64,000 nt of DNA from Gracilibacillus caseinilyticus (GCF_022919115.1 NZ_CP095072.1:434001-498000); one strand, 5' to 3'. Shown: positions 15,709 to 25,387, counted from the first letter of the stretch. Numbers and translations are program-made. Notes: generated from the letters alone by a model not told the origin.

Positions 15709-18453
15709 TCATTGATTCTCATAAATCCGTTGATCTGCAGCAGTTATCCATTCATATTGACGAAGCTTCATTTCGAACAAGGTGATTGGATTCAGGTATA
15801 GCTCAGGTCTCTCTCGCATTTCGCTTAGGGAACTTTTGTTTTCTTCTATCTCATCATAGGTTTCTGATAAGGTTTCATTTAATTCTTTATACGAATCCGT
15901 AAAGAACATGTTAATGTCGCGTTCGAGTGATTTTCCAAATATTTCGAATTGCTGCAGAAATTCATCCATAATGCCTTCGACAGTTTTGCTGTAATCTTTC
16001 CCTTCGACATACTGTTTATATTTGTGATGGATTGCTTCTTTATTTTTTGCTAATGCACCGACAAGCTTTCCAGCACTCTTCCATAAAAACGGTGAAATGT
16101 TAAGGTTGGTGATGAAAGTTGCATTCGTCAACTGGATGTTTTTCCTTGTCATCCGATCTATGTCGCGATGCCAATCATCGAGTACCCTCCTGTCGCATTC
16201 GAAATATATCTTATCTTCACCAAATAGCTCATTAAAACTCTCACTCATTTCACTCAAATACGTCCGGCTTTCATCGAGTTCTCTCTCGCTATCTGTGATC
16301 CATTCTTGAAGTTCCCTATATAAATCTGGTAAAACCTCGTCTTCTATATATTGATTAATTCGCTTATTGATTGTGTCGTTAAGCTCCGTATGAATGCTTC
16401 CAAGGTCACTGTCATCCTTAATGACTTCAGCACTTTGTTGTATCAATACCGGAAGCTCCTTCATCAAATTCTGTCTCCATTTCTGAATAATAGTACTATA
16501 TGAAGATTTAATGCTTTGTACTGAATTATCTTCTATATCAGCTAACTGATTTTTGGTGCCTTTCAATTTAGTGACCTTCTCTTCATTCCATGTGATATTA
16601 TCCATTAATAAATTTTCTACTTCTTCCCGTTTAACAAGTAAGAATTCAATGGATCTTTTAATATAATAGAGAATCTTAGCTGTACGCTCCTCTTCCAATC
16701 TATGGCCACTCTTTATCGAACTTACAAAAGCGGAAAATTCGTCCACTTGTGTTTTCTTATTATCATTTGCGGAAAAAATAAACGTTCTCGCATTTGGAAA
16801 ATAAGCTTGAATTCTGGCAATGATTTTTTCAGTCCGTTCTACCGCTTCTTTACTATTGGTATTTCGGTCCATTTCACATAATAGAAAATGAATAGGTATA
16901 TCAGGTGCCTGATCTTTCATTTTTACTGCCTTATCAAGCTCTTGACTGGTAAGATTCGAATCCCCATTCAACACAAACAGCAGACTGTCTGCTAAATGTA
17001 AATAATGATTGCCCTTACTTCTGAATATATCTGAATCAGTAAGCCCTGGCGCATCAATCAGAGTAAGCCTGTTTTCACTTAAAAATGATACAGGTATTTC
17101 GCATGAAATAAAGGCTTCCTGACTATTTGTCGCTTCTTTAAATTCGTGATGTTCCGCTATACTTCTTTCCTCGTCATGCGTAATAGCATGGATCTTCGCA
17201 TTGTCCGCATCTTTGTAGAGAACAGTAGCATTAGTAGCATCGTCTGAGAGGTCATCGTTTAGCAATGTATTCACAAAAGATGACTGACCACTCGCCTCTG
17301 TCCCTGTAAGCATTATATGGTATTGATTCACATTCGTTAGTTCGTCCACCATCCATTTAAAACGTTTATCCAATGTCATCCCTTCATTCACTGACCATTT
17401 GATAATGGAATCAAAAAGCTTCACACTATCACTAATAGCATTTGGATAACGTGCAGACTGATTTAACAGGTTCTCTGCATGATCAACTGCAGCAGCTTCA
17501 AAATCAGATGGATTAATTTCACCCCAGGCTAATACAGCAGAAGCAACTAGCGCAGCATCTGAAGCTGTAGATACTTTCATCCAATTTATTAAATGACTAG
17601 GAACTAAATAAGAAAATTCTTTAATCAAGTAGTTTCCGTTCGTTAATTCAGAATATGTTTCCTTAAACTGATTTGAAAGCTTGTTCCATACATAGGAATA
17701 TCCCGGTTCAGTGCTTAACAGAAGATTATTAATCTCTTCCATCCAGGCAAAATAAAAATCATTTTGTTTGTAACTATTCCAGAGTGCCAGTGATAGACTT
17801 TCAAAATGATTCTGATCAATATTAAATAAAACCATTAACACTTCACTAAAATCGCTTGGATTCATATTTGCAGTATGGCCCTGTTCTACATACTCTTCTA
17901 AAACAGCAAACCATGATAATGATTCTGTTCGCTTTGCCTCATTAACAGCAAGCGCAACAGCATTATTCCAATCTTGTTGTTCTCCGAAGAATACTCGTGC
18001 CATTTCAGTTACATCAGGATAGTCTGGATTTATATCTACCGCTTTCTTAATAGCAGCAACTGCCTTGGTGCGGTTGTCGAGCTGTATGTAGACTGAAAAT
18101 AATTGCAGCAGTACTTCTGTCTGTAGCACCTCAGAATCTGTTTCCACCGCATTATAGATGTCCTCAGCAATCGCAAGTAAATTCATTTTTGCATGGGCAT
18201 CCGCTATATTCTTCTGAGCCCATGGCTTTAATTCGTTCGATACATTTTCCCATTTGAAAACGGCCGCCTCAAAATCTTGATAGTGATAATAGACCTCTCC
18301 CTGAGCAAAACGTATATACGATACATCAGGCATTTCGTTTTGTTGCTCTGCTATATATAGTTCACTCAAAGCCTTGATTGGCTCCACATTTTGAATACCT
18401 TCAGTAAATGTATGATAATAGGATTTACTAATTAGTTGTTCTTCCATTGTCAT
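15709..18453 (-). CDS. Large TPR-GTPase, dynamin-like, with an altered P-loop
   Basis: A protein of 914 residues. The N-terminal 200 or so residues contain TPR-like helical repeats (FAQGEVYYHYQDFEAAVFKW, AIKKAVDINPDYPDV). The GTPase domain starts at about residue 380: the P-loop reads GTEASGQS, with Gln390 where the essential Lys normally stands; switch II is DAPGLTDSD (about 468-476); the G4 region reads LLCEMDRN, not NKxD. The C-terminal 300 residues form long coiled coils, with no clear membrane span. It resembles bacterial dynamin-like proteins that act on membranes, but with the Lys lost it may bind GTP without normal hydrolysis. ATG at 18453 follows GGGAGG. It forms a single-gene unit with a strong terminator. 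Confidence 0.7.
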   Translation of the reverse strand: MTMEEQLISKSYYHTFTEGIQNVEPIKALSELYIAEQQNEMPDVSYIRFAQGEVYYHYQDFEAAVFKWENVSNELKPWAQKNIADAHAKMNLLAIAEDIYNAVETDSEVLQTEVLLQLFSVYIQLDNRTKAVAAIKKAVDINPDYPDVTEMARVFFGEQQDWNNAVALAVNEAKRTESLSWFAVLEEYVEQGHTANMNPSDFSEVLMVLFNIDQNHFESLSLALWNSYKQNDFYFAWMEEINNLLLSTEPGYSYVWNKLSNQFKETYSELTNGNYLIKEFSYLVPSHLINWMKVSTASDAALVASAVLAWGEINPSDFEAAAVDHAENLLNQSARYPNAISDSVKLFDSIIKWSVNEGMTLDKRFKWMVDELTNVNQYHIMLTGTEASGQSSFVNTLLNDDLSDDATNATVLYKDADNAKIHAITHDEERSIAEHHEFKEATNSQEAFISCEIPVSFLSENRLTLIDAPGLTDSDIFRSKGNHYLHLADSLLFVLNGDSNLTSQELDKAVKMKDQAPDIPIHFLLCEMDRNTNSKEAVERTEKIIARIQAYFPNARTFIFSANDNKKTQVDEFSAFVSSIKSGHRLEEERTAKILYYIKRSIEFLLVKREEVENLLMDNITWNEEKVTKLKGTKNQLADIEDNSVQSIKSSYSTIIQKWRQNLMKELPVLIQQSAEVIKDDSDLGSIHTELNDTINKRINQYIEDEVLPDLYRELQEWITDSERELDESRTYLSEMSESFNELFGEDKIYFECDRRVLDDWHRDIDRMTRKNIQLTNATFITNLNISPFLWKSAGKLVGALAKNKEAIHHKYKQYVEGKDYSKTVEGIMDEFLQQFEIFGKSLERDINMFFTDSYKELNETLSETYDEIEENKSSLSEMRERPELYLNPITLFEMKLRQYEWITAADQRIYENQ

Positions 18454-18725
18454 CCTGTTCCTCCCTATTACCTAATTTTTAGTATAAATTATAGCAAAAT
18501 AAAAACTATTTCTCTTACATTCTAACAAACATAAACTTACACAATGTTTCATTTTTCTATCAATTAGAATACAATTCTGTATCACTCCTAGAATGATAAA
18601 TGATATACCCATATAATGAAAGAATCTCGCTTTTATACTTTGCAATTAGTCAAAAATATTTACACTTCCTGCTCTCTTTATTACGTTGATAAAAAAATGA
18701 CTAAATTTTCTAAAAATTCAGTTTT

Positions 18726-18755
18726 TTGACAACTCTAAACAATTGATTATATGAT
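18726..18755 (+). promoter_or_regulatory. SigA promoter of the peptide transporter
   Basis: TTGACA and TATGAT separated by 18 bases, about 25 bases upstream of the chosen GTG start. The remainder of 18454-18725 is AT-rich and shows nothing else I can support. Confidence 0.75.
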
Positions 18756-18780
18756 ATTAAAGAACAGAGGAGGTTGTAAG

Positions 18781-20274
18781 GTGTCAGACTTAAATAAACA
18801 GAAAATTGTGGAAAGTGTACCCCAAAAAGGCTTCTTTGGGCATCCAAAAGGCTTATTCACTCTTTTCTTCACGGAATTTTGGGAAAGATTTTCTTATTAT
18901 GGAATGCGAGCAATTCTCGTATACTATATGTACTATGAAGTATCAAAAGGCGGATTAGGGATAGATGAAAATACTGCCTTAGCTATTATGTCTATTTATG
19001 GATCACTCGTATATATGTCGGGAATTATCGGCGGCTGGCTTGCAGACCGGATATTTGGTACATCCAGGGCTGTTTTTTATGGTGGAATACTAATTATGTT
19101 CGGTCATATTGCATTAGCTATACCTGGAAGTATATCGATGTTCTTTGTTTCCATGGTCTTAATCGTCATCGGTACAGGTTTACTCAAGCCTAACGTTTCA
19201 AGTGTTGTTGGAGACATATACCCTGAAGGTGATAATCGCCGTGATGCTGGTTTCAGTATCTTCTATATGGGGATTAACTTCGGAGGACTTATCGCGCCAC
19301 TAATTGTTGGGGAAGTCGGTATGAAGCATGACTTTCACCTCGGCTTTAGTATAGCTGCAGTTGGGATGTTCTTTGGGTTATTAGTATTTGTGTTTACGAA
19401 AAAGAAAAACCTTGGATTAGCAGGAACAATCCCTCCAAATCCATTATCAGAGACGGAAAAGAAAAAAGTATTTTCAAGAATAGGCTTAAGTGCCGTTATT
19501 TTAGCTATCATTATTGCTATCACTATTTCAATGGGCATTCTAACTATTGAGACATTTGTTGGCCTTGTTGGTATTTTAGGTATTCTGATCCCAACGATTT
19601 ATTTCGTTGTGATGTACCGCAGTCCAAAAACAACGGTAACAGAGCGTTCGAGAATCATTGCTTATATTCCATTATTTATTGCATCTGTCATGTTCTGGGC
19701 TATCCAGGAACAAGGAGCAACCATCTTGGCTCACTACGCAGATAATCGTACTAATCTGGAATTCTTAGGTTTCTCGATTTCTCCAGCTTGGTTTCAATCA
19801 TTAAACCCATTATTTATTATCCTATTAGCACCAATATTTGCTGGACTTTGGGTAAAACTTGGGGATCGTCAGCCAAGTATTCCAAAGAAATTCTCACTTG
19901 GTTTGCTGTTTGCCGGTTTATCCTTTATGGTTATTCTTATACCGGGAACATTAACTGGCGAAGATGCATTAGTTAGTCCAATATGGCTTGTTCTAAGTTA
20001 TTTCGTTGTCGTGCTTGGTGAGCTTTGCTTATCGCCAGTAGGGCTATCAGCTACAACAAAATTAGCACCTACGGCATTTTCAGCACAGACGATGAGTTTA
20101 TGGTTCCTATCCAACGCAGCTGCGCAAGCTATTAACGCACAAATTGTAAGATTCTACACACCTGAAACAGAGACACTGTATTTCGGTGCAATTGGAGGGA
20201 TCGCAATTCTTCTTGCGATCGTCCTATTCCTTATGTCGCCGAAAATTCAGGGCTACATGAAAGGTGTACGCTAA
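18781..20274 (+). CDS. dtpT: POT/PTR family proton-coupled di- and tripeptide transporter
   Basis: A membrane protein of about 497 residues with around 14 hydrophobic segments. The POT signature FFTEFWERFSYYGMRA contains the ExxERFxYYG motif that couples protons to peptide uptake; a second PTR signature lies in FSIFYMGINFGGLIAPLI. It takes up short peptides at the cell membrane. The start is GTG at 18781, 7 bases after AGAGGAGG; a longer frame from 18751 would begin inside the -10 element. Own promoter and terminator make it a single unit. Confidence 0.93.
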   Translation: MSDLNKQKIVESVPQKGFFGHPKGLFTLFFTEFWERFSYYGMRAILVYYMYYEVSKGGLGIDENTALAIMSIYGSLVYMSGIIGGWLADRIFGTSRAVFYGGILIMFGHIALAIPGSISMFFVSMVLIVIGTGLLKPNVSSVVGDIYPEGDNRRDAGFSIFYMGINFGGLIAPLIVGEVGMKHDFHLGFSIAAVGMFFGLLVFVFTKKKNLGLAGTIPPNPLSETEKKKVFSRIGLSAVILAIIIAITISMGILTIETFVGLVGILGILIPTIYFVVMYRSPKTTVTERSRIIAYIPLFIASVMFWAIQEQGATILAHYADNRTNLEFLGFSISPAWFQSLNPLFIILLAPIFAGLWVKLGDRQPSIPKKFSLGLLFAGLSFMVILIPGTLTGEDALVSPIWLVLSYFVVVLGELCLSPVGLSATTKLAPTAFSAQTMSLWFLSNAAAQAINAQIVRFYTPETETLYFGAIGGIAILLAIVLFLMSPKIQGYMKGVR

Positions 20275-20297
20275 GACTTGGAATAATATATTTAATA

Positions 20298-20330
20298 AAA
20301 ATCCATCTAGATTAGTCTAGATGGATTTTT
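20298..20330 (+). terminator. Terminator of dtpT
   Basis: AAATCCATCTAGA pairs with TCTAGATGGATTT over 4 bases, followed by T. The rest of the gap to 20604 is AT-rich and holds the shared motif at 20559-20595. Confidence 0.9.
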
Positions 20331-20558
20331 CATTATTTTTTCAGAGCAAGAAAATTAATGTAATAAACCATACATAGACTTATTGGTTTATTTAATATTC
20401 TGTTCTATAATGAAAGTAATTTATGGAAATTGAAATATTTATCCATCAGAATCTTTTATATTAGAAAAACTCCATTCGCCTCGCCTTATAGCGAGTGCCA
20501 AAGTTTTTCTTATACTTGGTACCCTTTAAATTTTCACTACGTCGAACTACTTCTACGC

Positions 20559-20595
20559 TAAAATTTTATACTTACCTAACGTGTAAAAAAGGAGA
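20559..20595 (+). repeat. Short shared intergenic motif, copy 1
   Basis: TAAAATTTTATACTT.CCTAAC followed by .. GTAAAAAA occurs here directly before the P450 ribosome site and again at 39653-39690. Only four or so positions differ over about 36 bases. It may be the edge of an older repeat or a structured element. Confidence 0.6.
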
Positions 20596-20604
20596 CTGCA
20601 TTAA

Positions 20605-21786
20605 ATGGAATCAATTAAACTTTTTTCAAAAGAATTTCATCAAAATCCGTACGATTACTACAAGAACATCCGCCCACATCAACCTTTCGCAAAAGTTAAT
20701 ATAGCGAATGAAAACTTTCATTCATGGATGGCTTTTTCTTACGAAGCTGCCACAGCAGTTCTAAAAGATGAGAGGTTTATTAAAGATATCCGAAACGTTT
20801 TTCCAGATGAGTTTACAGATGAAAATATGCCTCCTATCGGACAAAGCATGCTTTTTGTCGATCCTCCTGACCATCGTCGGCTGCGACAGTTAGTTCAGCG
20901 TGGCTTTACACCAAAGCATATTGCTAGATTAAGAGGAAGAATTGAAGAAATAGCCCGTGAAGAATCCTCCAAAATGGGAAATAAGCAGCAAGTAGATTTC
21001 ATTCAAGCATATGCCTTCCCTATCCCGATTCGTGTGATCTGTGAATTATTAGGAGTCCCTACAGAAGATCAGCGTGACTTCCAACGTTGGTCAAATGTAA
21101 TGGTAGACGTGAATGAGAATGACAAATATGAGCAATCCAATGCTGAATTCATGAATTATTTAGGTCGTTTGTTTGAACTTAAGCGACAATCTCCTCAAGA
21201 GGATTTATTATCTGAGTTAATTCATGTCGAAGAAGAGGAAGGCAAATTGACGACAAACGAATTATTTGGAGTCGTCATGCTGCTGATTGTGGCCGGTCAT
21301 GAAACAACGGTCAATCTTATTTCAAATGGCCTGCTGGCACTGCTTACACATCCAGAACAGCTTGCCTTATTAAAAGAGGATCATTCACTAATTCCTCAGG
21401 CCATTGAAGAATTACTACGATTCAATGGCCCAGTAGAGTTCAGTACCGATCGCTGGGCACGAGAGTCCTTTCAATTCATGGGACAGCAAGTGAACAAAGG
21501 GGATCATGTTATTGTATCACTCGCTTCTGCTGATCACGATCAAAACATGGTGGATGCACCCGATATGTTAGATATCACCAGAGAAAAAAGCCCCCATTTA
21601 GCATTTGGTAAAGGTATCCACTACTGTTTAGGAGCTCCTTTAGCACGACTGGAAGCTGACATTGCCTTTCGTGTATTACTAGAGGAGTATCCGAATATCT
21701 CAATCGATGCAGACTTATCAGATTTAGAGTGGCGTCAGAGTTATATTATTCGTGGGTTGAAAGAATTGCCTGTTAGGTTGGTGTGA
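20605..21786 (+). CDS. Cytochrome P450 (CYP107-like)
   Basis: A soluble P450 of 393 residues. The I-helix motif is VAGHETT (about residues 229-235), the K-helix ExxR is EELLR, and the haem loop FGKGIHYCLGAPLAR holds the axial Cys (about residue 341). It inserts oxygen into an organic substrate, using electrons from a ferredoxin or flavodoxin encoded elsewhere. The sequence looks like the CYP107/YjiB group of Bacillaceae; the substrate is not predictable. A ggagactgcatta site precedes the ATG. No partner redox gene lies next to it. Confidence 0.92.
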   Translation: MESIKLFSKEFHQNPYDYYKNIRPHQPFAKVNIANENFHSWMAFSYEAATAVLKDERFIKDIRNVFPDEFTDENMPPIGQSMLFVDPPDHRRLRQLVQRGFTPKHIARLRGRIEEIAREESSKMGNKQQVDFIQAYAFPIPIRVICELLGVPTEDQRDFQRWSNVMVDVNENDKYEQSNAEFMNYLGRLFELKRQSPQEDLLSELIHVEEEEGKLTTNELFGVVMLLIVAGHETTVNLISNGLLALLTHPEQLALLKEDHSLIPQAIEELLRFNGPVEFSTDRWARESFQFMGQQVNKGDHVIVSLASADHDQNMVDAPDMLDITREKSPHLAFGKGIHYCLGAPLARLEADIAFRVLLEEYPNISIDADLSDLEWRQSYIIRGLKELPVRLV

Positions 21787-22372
21787 GAAGATTTTTTTAA
21801 AAGAATATAAAAAATGATGCTGGGACAAAAATATAAGCTTATGAAAAAACGAACGGAACGGGAAATCTGCTGTATTTACATAGCATTCATCTCCATTAGT
21901 TTTTTCACTATATTTCAATACAGCAAGATTTTAGTACAAACGCCTTTCGCTGCAAAAAAAGCTTTGATCATGGCAGATTGCCAGGAACTTTTGTTTCTGT
22001 TTCATAAAAACTTTTGGGCAACGAACGATCCAATCGGACAATTCAACTTCATTTCGAGCACATATTGTCCGAAAGAGTGCCCCACGCGGAACAACCAACA
22101 CTATATATGCCCTGACCAACACCAGAATTTCATAAAGTCTCATCAAATGTCAGCACTTCTCGGCATACTGAAAAGGAGATTGAATCTTAATATTACCCGT
22201 GTAAAACAATAATAAACTTTCCCTAAATCAGCCCCCCCAAGCCCCATTCCACAGTTAAAATAAAGTTTTCTCATTTTGTTGCATAATGGAAAGAAGAGAA
22301 AGACGAGACAAGGAATGGACATGAAAAAAACCCCGAAATCGCAAATGTTTAGTTTTACGAAACCAGGGTCGG
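21787..22372. other. Long non-coding gap with an inverted repeat
   Basis: No convincing gene, although open frames exist on both strands without ribosome sites or recognisable proteins. AAATCTGCTGTATT (21863-21876) pairs with AATACAGCAAGATTT (21917-21931) around a 40-base loop, with one bulge. The stretch from about 21820 to 22190 is richer in GC and more word-like than the flanks, so it may be a dispersed repeat or an RNA; I recall similar intergenic text in other Bacillaceae but cannot prove it here. Confidence 0.4.
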
Positions 22373-22412
22373 ACTAGCAAGTGTTTATTTTAACTAGCAA
22401 GTTTATTTTTTA
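22373..22412. repeat. Two 20-bp tandem units at the end of rlmCD
   Basis: ACTAGCAAGTGTTTATTTTA is followed at once by ACTAGCAAGTTTATTTTTTA. The second unit reaches the rlmCD stop codon (22410-22412), so a small duplication has taken place at the gene end. Confidence 0.7.
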
Positions 22413-23795
22413 ATTAGACACTTTCAAATCAATCTGCGCCACAGACTCCACATGTGTCGTCTGCGGAAACATATCCACCGGCTGCACTTCCTTCGTCTCA
22501 TATCCGCCATCCTCTAAAACGCGTAAATCACGTGCTAATGTGGATGGGTTACAGGATACATAGACGATCCGTTTCGGCTTCATTGCAAGCATCGCTTCTA
22601 ACAATGCCTGATCACAGCCTTTCCGAGGGGGGTCTACTACAATAACGTCTGGCTTCAAGCCTTGTGCCTGCCACCATGGCATTACTTTTTCGGCTTGGCC
22701 TACGAAGAATTCTGCATTATCGATATGATTTAATTTTGCATTATCTTTGGCATCACTGATCGCTTCTGAAACGACTTCGACACCGTATACTTTCTTCGCC
22801 TGTTTCGCCAGGAATAATGAAATCGTACCGATACCACAATACGCATCAATGACGATTTCATGGCCTTTCAAATCAGCATATTCCAAGGTTTTGTCATAGA
22901 GCTTTTTTGTTTGCGTTGGGTTAACTTGATAAAATGATTTGGCCGAAATCGCAAAACGGATGTCTCCGATCTCATCATAAATATACTCCTCTCCCCAAAG
23001 CACTTTTGTTTTCTTGCCTAGAATAACATTAGTGCGATCCGGATTTATGTTCTGTATAATTGATTTAATGTGTGGGTAATTTTTCGTTAATTCATCAATT
23101 AACGTGTCCAGGCCCATCACTTTCTCCGTACGTGTCACTAAGACCACCATTGTTTGCTCCGTCTCTTGACCGGAACGAACCATGATATGGCGAAGCACAC
23201 CTCTATTTTTCTCTTCGTCATATGCAGGAATGCCGAGACGATCTGCAATCGAACGGACTGCTTCTACCATCCTGTCATTGACTTCATCCGTAATGATACA
23301 GCGATCCATATCATCGATAATGTCGTGGCTTCTTTTACGGTAAAAACCAGTAATTAATTCCCCGTTATTGGTTCCAACGGGAATCTGGACCTTATTACGA
23401 TAGCGCCATGGGTCTTCCATACCAACCGTATCATGTATTGGTATTCCCTCAATATGCCCAATCTTTCTCAACGCGCTTTCTACTTGTTTGCGTTTCATGT
23501 CAAGCTGCATCTGATAGCTCATGTGCTGTAATTGACAGCCTCCGCACTTGTAATACACATTACAAGGAGGATCGACACGATCTTCACTCTCGGACGTCAC
23601 ATTTACTAAACGTCCGAATCCAAAATTCTTCTTCACCTTGATAACCTTCACTTCTGCCGTTTCTCCTGGCAGACCGTATGGAACAAACAATGGATAGCCG
23701 TTTATTTTTCCTACACCATCACCTTCATGGGTAATATCTTCAAAATGTAATTCAATTGTTTGATTTTTCTTTACTGGTGGGGCAAGCTTGGCCAT
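22410..23795 (-). CDS. rlmCD: 23S rRNA (uracil-5-)-methyltransferase RlmCD
   Basis: A protein of 461 residues. The N-terminal TRAM RNA-binding domain (about 10-70) is followed by iron-sulfur Cys residues C78, C84 and C87 (CNVYYKCGGC) plus one near 166, and then the SAM domain with VIDAYCGIGTISLFLA and VVDPPRKGCD. The catalytic Cys is in YVSCNPSTLARD. In B. subtilis this enzyme (YefA/RlmCD) methylates both U747 and U1939 of 23S rRNA. Only one copy is expected in Bacillaceae. It follows dgkB on the same strand, as in B. subtilis. Confidence 0.93.
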   Translation of the reverse strand: MAKLAPPVKKNQTIELHFEDITHEGDGVGKINGYPLFVPYGLPGETAEVKVIKVKKNFGFGRLVNVTSESEDRVDPPCNVYYKCGGCQLQHMSYQMQLDMKRKQVESALRKIGHIEGIPIHDTVGMEDPWRYRNKVQIPVGTNNGELITGFYRKRSHDIIDDMDRCIITDEVNDRMVEAVRSIADRLGIPAYDEEKNRGVLRHIMVRSGQETEQTMVVLVTRTEKVMGLDTLIDELTKNYPHIKSIIQNINPDRTNVILGKKTKVLWGEEYIYDEIGDIRFAISAKSFYQVNPTQTKKLYDKTLEYADLKGHEIVIDAYCGIGTISLFLAKQAKKVYGVEVVSEAISDAKDNAKLNHIDNAEFFVGQAEKVMPWWQAQGLKPDVIVVDPPRKGCDQALLEAMLAMKPKRIVYVSCNPSTLARDLRVLEDGGYETKEVQPVDMFPQTTHVESVAQIDLKVSN

Positions 23796-23946
23796 TATAT
23801 CTACGTCCTTCTTTCGATAAATATCTAGTTTGAATAAATCGATTTACTTGTTATGCTGTCCAAATTTTATCACAGCAGACGACATTTAGGAAATCCATTG
23901 TCTAATTTCATCATTTCCTGGGAAATATCGTATATTTATGATGGAA

Positions 23947-23976
23947 AAAGGTACACTCTGCGACAGAATGTACCTT
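23947..23976 (-). terminator. Terminator of dgkB
   Basis: GGTACATTCTG pairs with CAGAGTGTACC (one mismatch) and is followed by TTTTT on the minus strand. Confidence 0.8.
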
Positions 23977-23980
23977 AATT

Positions 23981-24901
23981 CTACGATTCGATTTTATCTT
24001 GTTTTTCGATAAATTCTTTTGAAACAAAAAATTCAATGTGCTGGTACAGGTTTTCGAATTCACCAGGTAACAGACCACCATACTCGCCATCAATATTTAA
24101 CTGCATCTTTTCTTCTGTGTGCACCTTGATGCGATTCGCTTTCGTATAAAAGATATGCTTGTCATCTAAATGTGCACCTCTTGTTGCAAGACTTGCTATT
24201 CGAACAAACTCAGCCAGGTTGGTTTTTCGAAGGATCACTAAATCAAAATAACCGTCATCCATCTTTGCATCTGGCGCCAATTTTTCAAAGCCACCGACTG
24301 AATTACTGTTGGACACAAGAAAAAGCATGATTTCATCATCAAACCATTTACCGTCATATTCAATTTGTACTTTGGTTGGTTTTAAAGCAGGCAATAAGAG
24401 TTCAATGCCTTTCAAGTAATAGGCGAGCTGTCCAAGCATTGTTTTTAATTTACTAGGGACATCGTACGTTAATTCTGTTAACTTTCCAGCGCCAGCGATA
24501 TTCATAAAATAGTGATCGTTCACTTTTCCGATATCCAGCTTGCGGGTCTGATTTTCCAGTATTACATTTACAGCTTTTAGAATTTCACGTGGAATACTTA
24601 ATGCACGGGCAAAATCATTGGTTGTCCCAACTGGAATAATAGCTAATTTGGGTCTATTATCCTGTTCAGCCATACCTTGAATTACTTCATTAATGGTTCC
24701 GTCACCACCTGCAGCAATAATCAAGTCAAATTGGCGTTCCACTGCTTTTCTAGCAGCACTTATCGCATCACCTTCACATGTTGTCGAATGGGCTGATGTC
24801 TCATATCCTGCTTCTTCAAACCTCCGCAAAACCTCTGGTAGTTCTTTTTTGAACGCTTCGCGGCCAGAAGTTGGATTATAGATAATGCGTGCTCGTTTCA
24901 T
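23981..24901 (-). CDS. dgkB: Diacylglycerol kinase DgkB
   Basis: A protein of about 306 residues with the DAGK catalytic domain: RIIYNPTSGREAFKKEL at the start, AAGGDGTINEVIQGM for ATP binding, then PVGTTNDFARAL, and later MDDGYFDLVIL and MQLNIDGEYGG in the C-terminal part. DgkB phosphorylates diacylglycerol left over from lipoteichoic acid synthesis and returns it to the phospholipid pool. The ATG at 24901 is 7 bases after GAGGAG; a GTG further upstream would overlap that site. It lies in the B. subtilis order gatB-dgkB-rlmCD (yerQ, yefA). Confidence 0.93.
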   Translation of the reverse strand: MKRARIIYNPTSGREAFKKELPEVLRRFEEAGYETSAHSTTCEGDAISAARKAVERQFDLIIAAGGDGTINEVIQGMAEQDNRPKLAIIPVGTTNDFARALSIPREILKAVNVILENQTRKLDIGKVNDHYFMNIAGAGKLTELTYDVPSKLKTMLGQLAYYLKGIELLLPALKPTKVQIEYDGKWFDDEIMLFLVSNSNSVGGFEKLAPDAKMDDGYFDLVILRKTNLAEFVRIASLATRGAHLDDKHIFYTKANRIKVHTEEKMQLNIDGEYGGLLPGEFENLYQHIEFFVSKEFIEKQDKIES

Positions 24902-24967
24902 AGTCATTCTCCTCATCACGTAAACCTTCTATCCTACATCATAATTGTTTTGGCTAAATTTGCAAAT

Positions 24968-24993
24968 AAAAACACCTAAAGAAGTGTCTTTTT
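24968..24993 (-). terminator. Weak terminator downstream of the DUF4190 remnant
   Basis: A short stem AAGACAC ... GTGTTTTT can form on the minus strand and ends in T. The stem is only about 5-7 pairs, so its strength is doubtful. Confidence 0.4.
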
Positions 24994-25143
24994 ACTTTTT
25001 GTATATAAATCAAAATGTTCACTCATACGTGTTTTTAGCTGGTTAATATACCCAATAATTGATAAACTGATATTACATCTTTTTTCCTACAGAAACGATC
25101 AGAGTAGTTTTTCAAACGTTCTCAAGTTTGCGTTTGTATGTAA

Positions 25144-25387
25144 TTAAATATTCATAAATGCGATAAATGAAATAAGGATTAATATAATAGGCATCATAAT
25201 ACCTATACTATTACAAATGATTCCTGTAATAGCTAATTTTCTACCCTCTTGTTTCAACTGTTTTATTTCCTTTAATCCCAAGTATTAGACCGATTGTACC
25301 AAGAATAATTCCAATCGCTGAGAATATTATCGTTACGATTGATAATATCCCTAAGATTAAAGCAGCAACCGCTTTTCCGTTATTCAT
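25144..25387 (-). pseudogene. DUF4190-like small membrane protein with one frameshift
   Basis: With a strong AAGGAGG site, the frame starts MNNGKAVAALILGILSIV and runs through GIILGTIGLILGIK, then is lost by one extra base near 25273. In the next frame it continues EIKQLKQEGRKLAITGIICN and a second membrane span to FMNI. Joined, this is a complete DUF4190 protein of about 80 residues with two spans. One base too many (AAAGG for AAAG) is the only defect, so it could be a recent mutation or a reading error. Confidence 0.75.

Noticed and set aside
18751..18780. Upstream ATG start for the peptide transporter
   Set aside because: This ATG is inside the TATGAT -10 element of its own promoter; the GTG at 18781 has the ribosome site.
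21931..22146. Minus-strand protein of 71 residues after the P450 gene
   Set aside because: No ribosome site and no protein-like pattern; the stretch looks like a non-coding repeat.
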